DNA of 64,000 nucleotides from Raineyella sp964528755 (GTDB taxonomy: Bacteria > Actinomycetota > Actinomycetes > Propionibacteriales > Propionibacteriaceae), in the NCBI GenBank assembly GCA_964528755.1, contig CAZGWN010000001.1, forward strand, positions 1 through 64,000, given 5' to 3'. The translations under genes were made by a program, and so were the position numbers. This document shows positions 34,165-44,542 of this stretch, in pieces. The notes beneath the pieces were generated by a model, which did not search any database, was not told the origin of the DNA, and saw only the letters and a program-made list of their open reading frames with translations. The number at the start of each line of letters is the position of its first letter. The first letter of the stretch is position 1.

Positions 34165-35769
34165 ATGTCCGCCGCCACACCCCCGACGCCCGGGCGAACC
34201 CGGGTGATGGGAGACGTCCTTCCGGCGGCCGTCACCGCCCTCGCCCTCGGCTGGAGCGTCCTCGTCGCCACCGGCACCCTCGATCCGCTCGACGCCCGGG
34301 TCGCCGTCCCGCCGGTGGCCCCGGGGGCTGCCCTCGGGCAGATCCTCGCTGCCGTCGCCGTGCTCACGGTCCCGGCCGTCGTCTCGCTCGGTCTGTTGCT
34401 GCTGGCGGTGTGGGCGTGGCGGCACCGGCTGCGCCAGTTGGCCCGCGGCATCGCGACGGCCACCGTACTCACCTGGGGGGGCGTCCACCTTGTGGCGCTG
34501 CTGGTCCGCCGACCCCGCCCGCCGGGCTCGCCCGACCTCATCACGGCACTCGGCTGGTCCTTCCCGTCCGCCCATGTCGCCGCCGCGACCACCGCCGCGA
34601 TCCTCGTCACGGTCACGCTGCTGACCACCCGGCAGAACCGCCGGGTGGTGATGTCGTGGCGGGTCGGCTGCGTGGCCTTCGTCGTCCTGGTGGCGCTGGA
34701 CCGCTGGCTGCTCGGGGCACACTGGGCGAGCGACCTCATCGGCGGGTGCCTGTGGGGCGCGGCCGCCACCGCCTGGCCGCTGCGCTGGTTCCGGGTCCGG
34801 ATCGGGCCGGAGGAACTCGTCGGGCTGCCCACCCCGCCCCCCGTACCGGCCGACGCGCCCACCGACGGACCGGGGCCCCGGGCGGCGGTGATCTACAACC
34901 CGACCAAGGTCACCGATCTGCCGACCTTCGTCCGGCACATCGACTGGGAGCTGGACACCCGCGGCTGGCGCCCGGCCATCTGGCTGCCCACCACCGCAGA
35001 CGATCCGGGCCGGGAGATGGCCGCGATCGCCGTCCGCAAACACGTCGACCTCGTCATCGGTGCCGGCGGCGACGGCACCGTACGGGTGCTCGCCGACGGG
35101 CTCGCCGGCACCGGGATCCCGTTCGCGATCGTCCCGGCGGGCACCGGCAACCTGCTCGCCCGCAACCTGGGGATCCCACTGGACGAGCGGCGGGCACTCG
35201 ACATCGCCTTCGAGGGCACCGACCGGAGCATCGACCTCGTCCGGGTCCGCGCCGACGACGCGCCCGCCGAGTCGTTCTGCGCGTTCGCCGGGATCGGGGT
35301 GGACGCGGTGCTGCTCGACGAGACCGACGACGAACTGAAGAAGGCGATCGGCTCGGGGGCGTACTTCCTGTCCGCCGCGCGCCACGCGAACCACCCCCCG
35401 CTGGAGGCCCGGATCAGCGTCGACGACGCCCCGCCGGTGCACGCCCGGGCCCACGTCATCGTGCTCGGCAACGTCGGGATCCTGCAGGGCGGGATCCCCC
35501 TGATGCCGCAGGCCGCTCCCGACGACGGGCGGCTCGACCTGCTCGTCGCCTCCCCACGCGGGCTGGGCGACTGGGTCGACGTGGTGGGCCGGGTCCTCAC
35601 CCGCCGCGAACGTGCCGACACCCGCCTGCGCCGCTTCACCGGGAAACGGGTGGTCATCGAGGTCGACCACCCGGACCGCTGGGAACTCGACGGTGATCCG
35701 CAGGGCGAGTGCTCCCGGCTGGAGGCCGAGGTCGCCCCCGGGGCCCTGCGACTGCGGGTGCCGCGCTGA
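34165..35769 (+). CDS. PAP2 phosphatase - diacylglycerol kinase-like fusion
   Basis: The 534-aa two-domain membrane protein begins with five or six helices carrying the PAP2 motifs RRPRPPG, FPSAHVAA and DRWLLGAHWASD (about residues 115-195). After a proline-rich linker comes a DAGK/sphingosine-kinase-type catalytic domain: AVIYNPTK, the GAGGDGTVRVLADG ATP site (about 299) and PAGTGNLLARNLG. It may couple dephosphorylation and phosphorylation of lipids, for example undecaprenyl or diacylglycerol species (inference). Confidence 0.88.
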   Translation: MSAATPPTPGRTRVMGDVLPAAVTALALGWSVLVATGTLDPLDARVAVPPVAPGAALGQILAAVAVLTVPAVVSLGLLLLAVWAWRHRLRQLARGIATATVLTWGGVHLVALLVRRPRPPGSPDLITALGWSFPSAHVAAATTAAILVTVTLLTTRQNRRVVMSWRVGCVAFVVLVALDRWLLGAHWASDLIGGCLWGAAATAWPLRWFRVRIGPEELVGLPTPPPVPADAPTDGPGPRAAVIYNPTKVTDLPTFVRHIDWELDTRGWRPAIWLPTTADDPGREMAAIAVRKHVDLVIGAGGDGTVRVLADGLAGTGIPFAIVPAGTGNLLARNLGIPLDERRALDIAFEGTDRSIDLVRVRADDAPAESFCAFAGIGVDAVLLDETDDELKKAIGSGAYFLSAARHANHPPLEARISVDDAPPVHARAHVIVLGNVGILQGGIPLMPQAAPDDGRLDLLVASPRGLGDWVDVVGRVLTRRERADTRLRRFTGKRVVIEVDHPDRWELDGDPQGECSRLEAEVAPGALRLRVPR

Positions 35770-35820
35770 GCGTACGGGGAGGCTGGGCGTACGAGGGTGG
35801 GACCGAGTCGTGGCCCGGAC

Positions 35821-36756
35821 TCAGGCCGCGTCGCCCCCGGTTCTCCGCAGCCGATCGACCCAGGCGCGGGCGGCGGCGTACGCCTCGTTGGTCTGGCCGC
35901 CGTCCAGCAGGGGCGGCTCGCGGTCGGCGCGCGGATAGGAGCCGAGATAGGTGACCTTGGCGCAGACCCGGTAGAGGCCGGTCAGGGTCTCCTGCATCCG
36001 GGCATCCTCCAGATGTCCCTCGGCGTCGATGGAGAAGCAGTAGCTGCCGAGGGCCTCCTTGGTCGGGCGGGACTCGATCCGGGTCATGTTGACGCCGTGG
36101 CCGGCAATCTGTTCGAGGATCTCCAGGAGGGCGCCGGAGCGGTCCTGGCGCATGTACACGACCAGGGTCGTCTTGTCGGCGCCGGTCGGCGGAGGCGGCG
36201 GGGCCGACCGGGTGACGACCACGAACCGGGTGACCGCCTCGGGGTTGTCGGCGATGTCGGCGGCCGCTTCCTCCAGACCGTTGATCTCGCCGGCCACCCG
36301 GGCGCAGATCGCCGCATCGTACGGGGAGCCGGGCCGGGCCACCTCGACCGCGGCGGCGGCGGTCGACCCGCCCTCGGCGAGGGTGGCGGACGGCAGGTGG
36401 CGGGCCACCCACAGTCGGCACTGGTTCGCCGCGTGCGGGTGGGTGAGCACCGAGCGGATGTCGGCCATCGCCGTGCCGGGCCGGACGAACAGGCTGAAGC
36501 TGACCGGCAGCACCACCTCCCGGCCGATGACCAGCGGCCCGCCGTCGTCGGCGAGGTAGTCCAGGGTGGCGCTCACCCCGCCCTCCAGGGAGTTCTCGAT
36601 CGGGACCAGGGCGGCGTCGATCCCGCCGACGCGTACGGCATCGAGGGCGGCGACGACGGACCGGTAGGGCTCCAGCCGGTCCTCGGGGGTCGCCACCTGC
36701 AGCAGCGCCTGGTGGGTGAAGGTCCCGGCGGGACCGAAGTAGCCGTACGTCAGCAC
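35821..36756 (-). CDS. pheA: prephenate dehydratase
   Basis: The 311-aa enzyme converts prephenate to phenylpyruvate in phenylalanine synthesis. The catalytic PDT domain starts at YGYFGPAGTFTHQAL and includes PIENSLEGGVSATLD and the TRF region (AVTRFVVV). The C-terminal ACT domain (about 200-280) has GALLEILEQIAGHGVNMTRI and ESRP for phenylalanine feedback. The GTG start at 36756 matches the conserved N-terminus; upstream sequence in frame is antisense to mptB's tail repeats. The gene lies 4 bp from the mptB-like stop on the same strand. Confidence 0.94.
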   Translation of the reverse strand: MLTYGYFGPAGTFTHQALLQVATPEDRLEPYRSVVAALDAVRVGGIDAALVPIENSLEGGVSATLDYLADDGGPLVIGREVVLPVSFSLFVRPGTAMADIRSVLTHPHAANQCRLWVARHLPSATLAEGGSTAAAAVEVARPGSPYDAAICARVAGEINGLEEAAADIADNPEAVTRFVVVTRSAPPPPPTGADKTTLVVYMRQDRSGALLEILEQIAGHGVNMTRIESRPTKEALGSYCFSIDAEGHLEDARMQETLTGLYRVCAKVTYLGSYPRADREPPLLDGGQTNEAYAAARAWVDRLRRTGGDAA

Positions 36757-36760
36757 CCGG

Positions 36761-38410
36761 TCAGCGTAGCCGCCCGATCCGGTGGCCGGGCGGGAACGGT
36801 ATCCGTGGTCGATGCCACCGGGCGGCCCGTCGGTCCGGACGGGCCGGGTCGGGGCGGGCCGGGTCGGGGCGGGCCGGGTCGGGGCGGGCCGCCGCCCCGG
36901 CGCGCCGGGCCAGCAGATCCCGATGCCACCACCAGGCGATGATCGCCAGCACCGCCAACTGGACCGCAGGCGACACCGTGTCGCGGATCCGGGTGGTGAA
37001 GGTGTCGAGGCTGTCGGAGTAGTCCAGGCCGCGGCCGGGGATGTAGGACAGGGACAGCGCCACCCCACGCCAGGTGAACAGGTCATCGAGCCGGCTCGCC
37101 CCGATCAGCGCCATCGGCGCCCACACGATGAGGTCGTACCACGACAACGTGTACATGCTCGTGGTCAGCCAGCCGGCCCCCAGCACCACCGCGGTCCGCA
37201 GGGTCACCGTGATCGGGTCCCGGCGGGGGTCGGCGCCCGCGGGGAGCCCGGCGACCGGGTTCCACGGCAGCACCCGCGACAGCATCGCCGCGACCGTGAC
37301 CGTGCCGGCGACCGAGAACACCGACAGGACTGCCTTGGCCGCGCCCTGCGACATGTAGTAGCTCAGCAGTGTGTAGAACGGCTGCGCCCACGAGCCGACC
37401 GACACGTACGAGGTGTTGCGCAGCGCGGAGAACAGCGCATCGGGGGCGAACACCCCGTACAGCAGGCCCATCGACAGGCCGGTGCCGACGACCAGTCCGG
37501 CCAGCTTGCGCGGCTGGTGGCGGTAGCCCCACAGCATCGCCAGGCCGAACAACCCGATGCTCAGCTTGCAGGCACCGGCCAGGCCGATCGCCACCCCGGT
37601 CGCCACCGAACTGCGCCGCATCAGCAGGATCCCGGCCATCGCGAACATCACCGACCACGCCTCGTTGTGCGCGCCGGCCGTGATCGCCCAGATGAGCAGC
37701 GGATTGGCGACGGTCAGCAGCGCCGCCCGGGCCTGCCGCTCCGCATCGCCGTACGCCAGGCAGATGGTCATCACCCCGGTGAGCAGCAGCGGCACGACCG
37801 CGGACAGCTGGAGCCAGAACACGATGTCGTGCATGTTCTCCCCGCCGAGACGGTTGGCCTGCAACTGGACCCAGGTCATGATCGGGCCGTACACGCTGGG
37901 GGTGTCGGTCCACGGGCGTTCGGTCCAGCGCAGCACCGGGTCGTACTCGGTGCGGAAAATCGCTGCCGGGGTGATGTCGTACGGGTCGGTGCCGAGCAGT
38001 TGCAGCCGGCCGTACGCGGCGTACATCAACACGTCCGCCGAGGTCATCGGGGGAACCATCAGGGTGGCGAGGTTGAGGAGGGCCCCCAGCCCGGCCAGCC
38101 GCCATGCCCGGGGCCGCCAACCGGCCCGGAGCGCGGCCAGGCAGACCGCCAGGCCGACCCCGCCCAGGCCGACCGCCACGAAGAGGATCGAGGAGACGAC
38201 CCATTCGCCGGGGACGGGGATCAGCCCGGTCGGCAGGTAATAGGGCGGCAGAAGGGACCGGCGCGGGCCGAGGGTCAGCGCCACCGCCGAAGGGCCGAGC
38301 GCGCCGACCCCGACGGTCAGGACGGTGGCCAGCACGATCAGGCCGATACCCAGCCGGGGGCTGGAGGTCCAGGCCGGGCCCTCCGCGGGCAGCCCGTTCG
38401 TACGCGTCAC
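36761..38410 (-). CDS. MptA/MptB-like alpha-1,6-mannosyltransferase (GT-C)
   Basis: The 549-aa protein has about 12 hydrophobic helices. The GT-C signature region is MTSADVLMYAAYGRLQLLGTDPY after the third helix, then PSVYGPIMTWVQ, as in MptA/MptB enzymes that extend lipomannan with polyprenyl-phosphomannose. This implies mannan-type lipoglycans in the envelope. The hydrophilic C-terminus contains a PDPAR repeat encoded by 15-bp units. It runs into pheA on the same strand. Confidence 0.85.
   Translation of the reverse strand: MTRTNGLPAEGPAWTSSPRLGIGLIVLATVLTVGVGALGPSAVALTLGPRRSLLPPYYLPTGLIPVPGEWVVSSILFVAVGLGGVGLAVCLAALRAGWRPRAWRLAGLGALLNLATLMVPPMTSADVLMYAAYGRLQLLGTDPYDITPAAIFRTEYDPVLRWTERPWTDTPSVYGPIMTWVQLQANRLGGENMHDIVFWLQLSAVVPLLLTGVMTICLAYGDAERQARAALLTVANPLLIWAITAGAHNEAWSVMFAMAGILLMRRSSVATGVAIGLAGACKLSIGLFGLAMLWGYRHQPRKLAGLVVGTGLSMGLLYGVFAPDALFSALRNTSYVSVGSWAQPFYTLLSYYMSQGAAKAVLSVFSVAGTVTVAAMLSRVLPWNPVAGLPAGADPRRDPITVTLRTAVVLGAGWLTTSMYTLSWYDLIVWAPMALIGASRLDDLFTWRGVALSLSYIPGRGLDYSDSLDTFTTRIRDTVSPAVQLAVLAIIAWWWHRDLLARRAGAAARPDPARPDPARPDPARPDRRAARWHRPRIPFPPGHRIGRLR
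36841..36885. repeat. three tandem 15-bp repeats in the mptB-like gene
   Basis: GGGCCGGGTCGGGGC is repeated exactly at 36841, 36856 and 36871. On the minus strand it codes for the five-residue unit A-R-P-D-P near the C-terminus of the mannosyltransferase. Confidence 0.9.
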
Positions 38411-38459
38411 CGCCCCAGGCTATCCGGGCGACACCCACGCGGGGACGCCCCGCCACCCC

Positions 38460-39365
38460 TCAGCCCAGCACCGGGCCCATCGTCATGTTGGGCGGGGTCG
38501 GGGGCGGAAACCCGCCGTCGCAGGAGGTACGCCAGTCGTCGGGGATCTCCCAGCGCGGCTGCGGAAGGGCGATCGCCCGGCGCAGCAGCCGCAGGTACTC
38601 GCTGCGATGCACCTCGATGACGCCGAGAGTGCCGAGGTGCTCGGTCCGCCACTGGACGTCGAGCAGCCGCCGCTCCGGGCGCGGTGCCGCGCGCAGCATC
38701 GCCACCAGCCCCATCAGCGCCGTCTTCGAGGCATCCCGCCCGATCCGCGGGTCGTGGAACATCGATTCACCGGCGAACAGGCCGCCGTAGGCCACCCCGT
38801 ACAGCCCGCCGGCGAGCTGCCCGTCGGCGGTCCAGCACTCCACCGAGTGCGCCCGCCCGGCGCGGAACAGGCGGGTGTAGACCTCCACGATCGTGTCGTC
38901 GATCCAGCCGCCGTCCCGGTCGGGGCGACCACAGCCGGCCAGGACTTCGTCGAAGGCCCGGTCGACCGTCACCCGGAAGTGCTTGGCGCTCTTGCGAAGC
39001 GAGCGGGTGACCCGCAGCCCGTCCAGCGGCAGGATGCCCCGCCACACCGGGGAGTACCAGCCGATCCACCCCGACGGCGGGAGAACGTCGGATGGGTCCT
39101 CACCCGACGTGCCACTGTCCGAGACGCTCTCGTCCAGGGCTCCGTCGTCCAGGGGGTCACCGGCCGAGACGCCGTCGTCCGAGGTGCCGTCGTCCCCCGG
39201 GCCGACGTCGGACATCAGGTCGTCGATGGGCATCGGAAACATCCCGTTGGCGTACGCGCGCAGGACCAGCGAGGGGTCCATCCCCCAGCTCACCCCGACC
39301 AGATCCTGCTCGGCCCACCGGTCGGGTCCGGGCAGGGGTGACGGGTCCAGGAAGGCGCGATCCAT
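38460..39365 (-). CDS. aat: leucyl/phenylalanyl-tRNA-protein transferase
   Basis: The 301-aa transferase adds Leu or Phe to proteins with N-terminal Arg/Lys, marking them for ClpS/ClpAP-type N-degron decay. Visible motifs are LVLRAYANGMFPMP, the WYSPVWRGILPLDGLRV block, HSVECWTADGQLAGGLYGVA and FAGESMFH. Between the first two lies an acidic, low-complexity insertion (about residues 49-98) absent from typical members. The ATG at 39365 gives the expected N-terminus. Confidence 0.92.
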   Translation of the reverse strand: MDRAFLDPSPLPGPDRWAEQDLVGVSWGMDPSLVLRAYANGMFPMPIDDLMSDVGPGDDGTSDDGVSAGDPLDDGALDESVSDSGTSGEDPSDVLPPSGWIGWYSPVWRGILPLDGLRVTRSLRKSAKHFRVTVDRAFDEVLAGCGRPDRDGGWIDDTIVEVYTRLFRAGRAHSVECWTADGQLAGGLYGVAYGGLFAGESMFHDPRIGRDASKTALMGLVAMLRAAPRPERRLLDVQWRTEHLGTLGVIEVHRSEYLRLLRRAIALPQPRWEIPDDWRTSCDGGFPPPTPPNMTMGPVLG

Positions 39366-39426
39366 GGGGCCATTATCGGGGTCCTTCCCCATCTCGGTCG
39401 GCCGACCGCGCGCGTACGCTTGCTGC

Positions 39427-40101
39427 ATGGCTGACGAGACGACCTCCGACCCGGGTACCGTGACGCGGCACGGCGCGGCCTCGGCAGCCGGCACCACCCT
39501 GCGACGGATCATGGACCTGGCGATCGACGGTGCAGAGGGCCTACCCGGTGCGAAGTCGGTGGCGGCGAAGCACCTGCAGAAGCACCCGCGGACCGAGGAG
39601 GCGATCGACTCCCTGATCGTCACGCACACCGCGATGGCCGGCGCGCAGGGCTTCCTCGCCAACGTCGGGGGGCTGATCACCACGGCGATCTCCATGCCGA
39701 TCAACCTGGTCGGGCTGGCCATCGTGGAGGCCCGGATGGTCGCCGCGATCGCGCACCTGCACGGCTACGACATCGATGACGTACGGGTGCGTACGGCCGT
39801 GACGATGTGCCTGCTCGGCGGCGAGGAGATGAGCAAGCTGGTCGCGCGGAACAAGCTGCCCGGAAGTCCGCTGCTGGTGGCGACCGCGCCGATGGTCAGT
39901 GCGGACCTCGGCCAGCAGGTCGCCGAACGCGTCGTCGCCGCCCTGGTGACCATCAACGGCAGCAAGGGAGTGGGGGTGCTGGCAACCAAGCGGATCCCCA
40001 TCATCGGCGGCGGCATCGGCGCCGTCTTCGACAGCGTGATGACCCGTCAGATCGGCCAGTACGCCCGCCGCGAACTCGTGCAACGGCGCGCGATCCGCTG
40101 A
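39427..40101 (+). CDS. EcsC family protein
   Basis: This 224-aa protein matches the EcsC family: a helical N-terminus, a glycine-rich hydrophobic segment (TAMAGAQGFLANVGGLITTA with SMPINLVGLAIVEARMVAAI at about 70-110) and IPIIGGGIGAVFDSV near the end. EcsC was first seen with an ABC exporter in Bacillus, but its biochemical role is unknown. It diverges from aat. Confidence 0.82.
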   Translation: MADETTSDPGTVTRHGAASAAGTTLRRIMDLAIDGAEGLPGAKSVAAKHLQKHPRTEEAIDSLIVTHTAMAGAQGFLANVGGLITTAISMPINLVGLAIVEARMVAAIAHLHGYDIDDVRVRTAVTMCLLGGEEMSKLVARNKLPGSPLLVATAPMVSADLGQQVAERVVAALVTINGSKGVGVLATKRIPIIGGGIGAVFDSVMTRQIGQYARRELVQRRAIR

Positions 40102-40189
40102 CCAGCGCGCGGAGTGGCAAGGATCGCATTCCGCAGCGAGCACCACCTGCCACAGAACGCGTCACCGGCTTGTCATCCCGCGTTACCGT

Positions 40190-40205
40190 TGTGGAACACG
40201 ACACA
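40190..40205. promoter_or_regulatory. possible CRP/GlxR-like site upstream of gltA
   Basis: TGTGGAACACGACACA matches TGTGA-N6-TCACA at 8 of 10 bases. It is 141 bp upstream of gltA. This is a weak call made plausible by the similar sites near pckG and acs. Confidence 0.35.
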
Positions 40206-40345
40206 CCCGTCACGACGACGTCGAGGCAGAATGGCGAAACGTCGATGCATCCCACCACCCCCGGGGGCATCGCCGATCGGCTGTCGGCCGGCCACCTCGT
40301 CGCCAGGGTCACGCTCGGGCAGCACTGACTACAAGGGAGTAATGG

Positions 40346-41610
<1,265 letters not shown>

Positions 41611-41623
<13 letters not shown>

Positions 41624-41686
41624 CCGCGGGGGCCGCTCGGGAACCGCTAGCCGCGGGGGCCACTCGGGAACCGCTGACCGCTGACG
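41611..41686. repeat. 2.8 tandem 27-bp repeats across the gltA and dhaKL ends
   Basis: Units start at 41611, 41638 and 41665 with CGRGAACCGCT, followed in the first two by the RCCGCGGGGGCC core. The first unit contains the gltA stop; the second and third encode the last residues of the convergent kinase gene. Confidence 0.85.
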
Positions 41687-43374
41687 CTGGAGGCGACCGC
41701 CTCCAGCCACCGGACCACGGCCACCGCGCCGGGGTCGGGATGTCCCTGACCGCGCGCCCCCAGATAGCTGGCCCGGCCGCGGCGGGCGATCCCGGCGACG
41801 GTGGACGCGGCGCCCTCCCGGGCCGCTTCGACGACCGCGGCCAGGGCGCCGACCTCCCCCGGGGTGCCCGAGGCCGCCTGGGCGGCACCCGCGGAGGCCG
41901 CCTGCGCGGCCGGGACCAGCGCATCGAGCATGGTCCCGTCCCCTTGCTGCGCGGCCCCCAGCTCACTGACCCCTTCGACGGCGGCCACCAGGGCGGCGTC
42001 CCAGCCGGCGCCGGAGGCCAGCGCGTCGGCGGCCCGCAGCAGCCCCATCGAGTACAGCGCCCCGGACGTCCCGCCGACTTCGCGCCGGAAGACCCACGAC
42101 AGGCGGCGGAGCTGGTGGGCGGCGTCCCCGTCGACCGGGTCGTCGAACCACCCGTACGCCCCCCGGGCCAGTGCCGAACCGAGGTCACCGTCGCCGACCC
42201 GCTGATCGAGGCGGGTCAGCTCGGTCTCCGCGTCGAGGAGCGCCTGGCAGGCGGCGTCGATCGCGGCCCGGGCCACCGGATCCGGAGTGCCGGCAGGGTC
42301 GTCGTCGGGCGCGGCCACCGCATGCGGCACGGTCACCAGCCGCGGCGGGACCGTCACGCCCCGGCCCGGCCAGGCCAGCGCATCGGTCGGGGCGTCGAGC
42401 AGCTCGACCACCCGGTCGGTGGCGGGCAGCAACGTCACCGACACGCCGGCCATGTCCAGGCTGGTCAGCACCGGGCCGGCGTACAGCCGGACGATGTCGA
42501 TGCGTCGCAGGGTCAGGTCCCGAACGACCGCCCGGGCCGCGATCTGGCGCTCCATCGGCGGAGTCGCCCCGGCCGATCCGACCAGCGCGACGACCCGGGC
42601 GCCGGCGCGGATCCCGCGGTCGGTGGCGATCCGGGCGACCAGATAGTGGATGAGCTTGTCGGCGGGCTGGACCCGGATCCGCTGCACCCCGGGCTCACCG
42701 TGGACGCCGAGCCCGAGCTCGGCCTCGTCGTCACCCAGTTCGAAGGCGGGCTCGGGCGCCCCGGGGACGGTCAGCGGGCCCAGGCCGAGGTTCATCGTGC
42801 CCAGCGATGCGGCGACCTCCGCGGCGGTCTCACGTACGGTGCCCAGGTCCGCACCCTGCTCGGCCAACGCCCCGGCGACCTTCGCCACGACGACCGAGCC
42901 CGCCAGGCCACGCCGGCCCGCGTGCTCGCCGGAGGGCGCCAGGGAGACGTCGTCGGCGACCGTGAGCAGTTCCACCCGATAGCCCTCGGCACGGGCGAGC
43001 TCGGCGCCGAGCCGGAAGTTGAGCCGGTCGCCCGTGTAGTTCTTCACGAGCAGCAGGCAACCGGCGCGCCCGGTCACCGCGCGGATCGCCTCCGCGACGC
43101 TGTCGGGGCCCGGGGAGGAGAAGATCGGACCGCTGACAGCCGCGGTCAGCATCCCACGCGCCACATAACCCGCGTCGGCCGGTTCGTGGCCGGCGCCGCC
43201 ACCGGTCACCACCGCCACCGGCAGGTCGGGGTCGTCGACCCCGCGGGACAGCCGGTCGGCGCGGACGGCCGTGGTGCGTCCCTCCAGCAGGCGAAGGCCC
43301 GGCTGGAGCAGCGCCAGGCCCTCCATCGACTCGGCCACCACATCATGCGGGTCGTTGACGAGCTTCTTGACCAT
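41647..43374 (-). CDS. dihydroxyacetone kinase, fused DhaK-DhaL type
   Basis: The 575-aa protein joins a DhaK substrate domain (TGGGAGHEPADAGYV near residue 57; GVHGEPGVQRI containing the histidine that binds dihydroxyacetone) to a C-terminal DhaL nucleotide domain (DQRVGDGDLGSALARGA with the DGD Mg2+ motif). ATP-dependent enzymes have this fused form; PTS-dependent ones are split. It feeds triose into glycolysis. No glycerol dehydrogenase is adjacent. Its C-terminus is written by a tandem repeat shared with the gltA end. Confidence 0.92.
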   Translation of the reverse strand: MVKKLVNDPHDVVAESMEGLALLQPGLRLLEGRTTAVRADRLSRGVDDPDLPVAVVTGGGAGHEPADAGYVARGMLTAAVSGPIFSSPGPDSVAEAIRAVTGRAGCLLLVKNYTGDRLNFRLGAELARAEGYRVELLTVADDVSLAPSGEHAGRRGLAGSVVVAKVAGALAEQGADLGTVRETAAEVAASLGTMNLGLGPLTVPGAPEPAFELGDDEAELGLGVHGEPGVQRIRVQPADKLIHYLVARIATDRGIRAGARVVALVGSAGATPPMERQIAARAVVRDLTLRRIDIVRLYAGPVLTSLDMAGVSVTLLPATDRVVELLDAPTDALAWPGRGVTVPPRLVTVPHAVAAPDDDPAGTPDPVARAAIDAACQALLDAETELTRLDQRVGDGDLGSALARGAYGWFDDPVDGDAAHQLRRLSWVFRREVGGTSGALYSMGLLRAADALASGAGWDAALVAAVEGVSELGAAQQGDGTMLDALVPAAQAASAGAAQAASGTPGEVGALAAVVEAAREGAASTVAGIARRGRASYLGARGQGHPDPGAVAVVRWLEAVASSVSGQRFPSGPRG

Positions 43375-43427
43375 ACTTCAGTGAAGCACGGGGCCACGGG
43401 AGAACACGAGGCCTCGGCGAAACCCGG

Positions 43428-43739
43428 TCAACCCGGCACGATCACCCACTCGCCGTGGACCCGCCGGGTCAGCCGGGTCCGGGAGACATCGGCCACCTTG
43501 GTGACGGTACGTTCGACGTGCGCGGCGATGTCGCAGGCCCGGCGATCCTCGTCGGGCCGGCCGGTGCGGTCGATGCTGAACCGGATGACCGCCCACGGCA
43601 GGCCGTCCTGAACGATCAGCTGGGGCTTGTCGACGTGGGCCTCCTCACCGGCGGCGCCCGCCGCGATCGGCACCACCGAGGCGGGGTGATGCCCGGGTCG
43701 GACATCGGCGATCTGGAGTTCGACGCGGTAGGACGGCAT
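43428..43739 (-). CDS. hypothetical protein
   Basis: The 103-aa protein begins MPSYRVELQIADVRPGHHP and is rich in short beta-like segments (PQLIVQDGLPWAVIRFSID). No cysteine motif, signal peptide or membrane helix is seen. The start is the ATG at 43739, where protein-like composition begins. It resembles small conserved actinobacterial proteins, but I cannot name the family. Confidence 0.6.
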   Translation of the reverse strand: MPSYRVELQIADVRPGHHPASVVPIAAGAAGEEAHVDKPQLIVQDGLPWAVIRFSIDRTGRPDEDRRACDIAAHVERTVTKVADVSRTRLTRRVHGEWVIVPG

Positions 43740-43797
43740 GGCTGCACCGTAGTCCCGGACCTCCGACAGGTGCGGACCCGCCCCGTCGTGCTTCACG

Positions 43798-43837
43798 CAA
43801 GCGGATCGCACGGCGTCTATGCCGGGCAATCCGCTGG
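43798..43837 (+). repeat. 40-bp imperfect palindrome, copy D
   Basis: CAAGCGGATCGCACGGCGTC followed by TATGCC and the right arm AATCCGCTGG. It marks the left side of the CRISPR-Cas island, in the same orientation as copies E and F on the right side. Confidence 0.88.
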
Positions 43838-43845
43838 CCTGAGAC

Positions 43846-44404
43846 TCAGCCGGGGCTTCGCCCGAGCAGCCTGTCCGCCGCGGGCAGCACATGCGCATCC
43901 AGGAATACTGCCTCGGCCTCGTCCGCCCGCCGGTCGACATCGGCATCCGTAAACGGGTGGCCGTCGGGGAACCCACCGCACGTTTCCCGGCTCAAAGCCC
44001 GAATCCATTCCGTATCACCGACCGGCACCGCATGGCCTGGTACGACGCGTCGAAACACACCTATGCCGTGCGAGATCGAACTTGATGAACTGCCATCGAA
44101 GTCGCTTCTCGGTGAGCCACTGCCCCGGACGCACGTGCGATGCGTCGCCCGCCGAGACATCCGGGGGCGGTCGATTGAACGCTGCCTGCACCTGGCGACC
44201 AACCGGTGTGGACAACGCCCACTGCAACACCGGTTGAGCGCTCGCCGTCCACCGCAGCCGACCGGCGGGCAGCCGTTCCGGACCGACCGCAAAGGGTTGA
44301 ACGGTGTCGATGCCGAACGATCCGCTCGTGCGGGGCTCCTCCCCGGCAAGGTCGAGCGCTTGGGCGGGCAGCGACGCGTCTTGATTGTCAGTCCGATCCC
44401 CTCA
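43846..44404 (-). pseudogene. probable decayed gene at the CRISPR trailer side
   Basis: On the minus strand a start-less open frame from about 44404 reads protein-like (QPVLQWALSTPVGRQVQAAF, GQWLTEKRLRWQFIKFDLAR). It is continued in a different frame after about 44065 by VPVGDTEWIRALSRE and FLDAHVLPAADRLLGRSPG. The 5' end has a stop and no start codon. This fits a truncated, frameshifted gene; the family is not recognised. With the palindromes it fills most of the 803-bp gap 43740-44542. Confidence 0.35.
44290..44328 (+). repeat. degenerate copy of the 40-bp palindrome
   Basis: The right two-thirds (ACGGTGTCGATGCCGAACGA, then TCCGCTCG) match the consensus closely; the left arm (CAAAGGGTTG) is eroded and one base is missing. 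It lies between copy D and the CRISPR array. Confidence 0.5.
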
Positions 44405-44465
44405 AGCGGATTTGGTTTTGCGACCCCGGCAACACCGTGAAGGTCTCCGCCCCTCGCGGACATCC

Positions 44466-44501
44466 GTAGGTTTCTGGCGCACGGACTTTTGGTCCGAACA
44501 C
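44466..44501 (-). repeat. eroded CRISPR repeat beyond the array end
   Basis: The 3' part ACTTTTGGTCCGAACAC resembles the repeat end CTTTGGGTCCGAAGAC; overall about 20 of 36 positions match. It is separated from the first recognised repeat by exactly 41 bp, the commonest spacer length, which supports a fossil repeat. Confidence 0.5.
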
Positions 44502-44542
44502 TGGAAACGTCACCGGGACCTTTGGCGACTGGATCACAGCCA

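Noticed and set aside
44063..44440. A 125-codon plus-strand frame before the array
   Set aside because: Its composition is not protein-like, and the opposite strand gives a better reading for a decayed gene.
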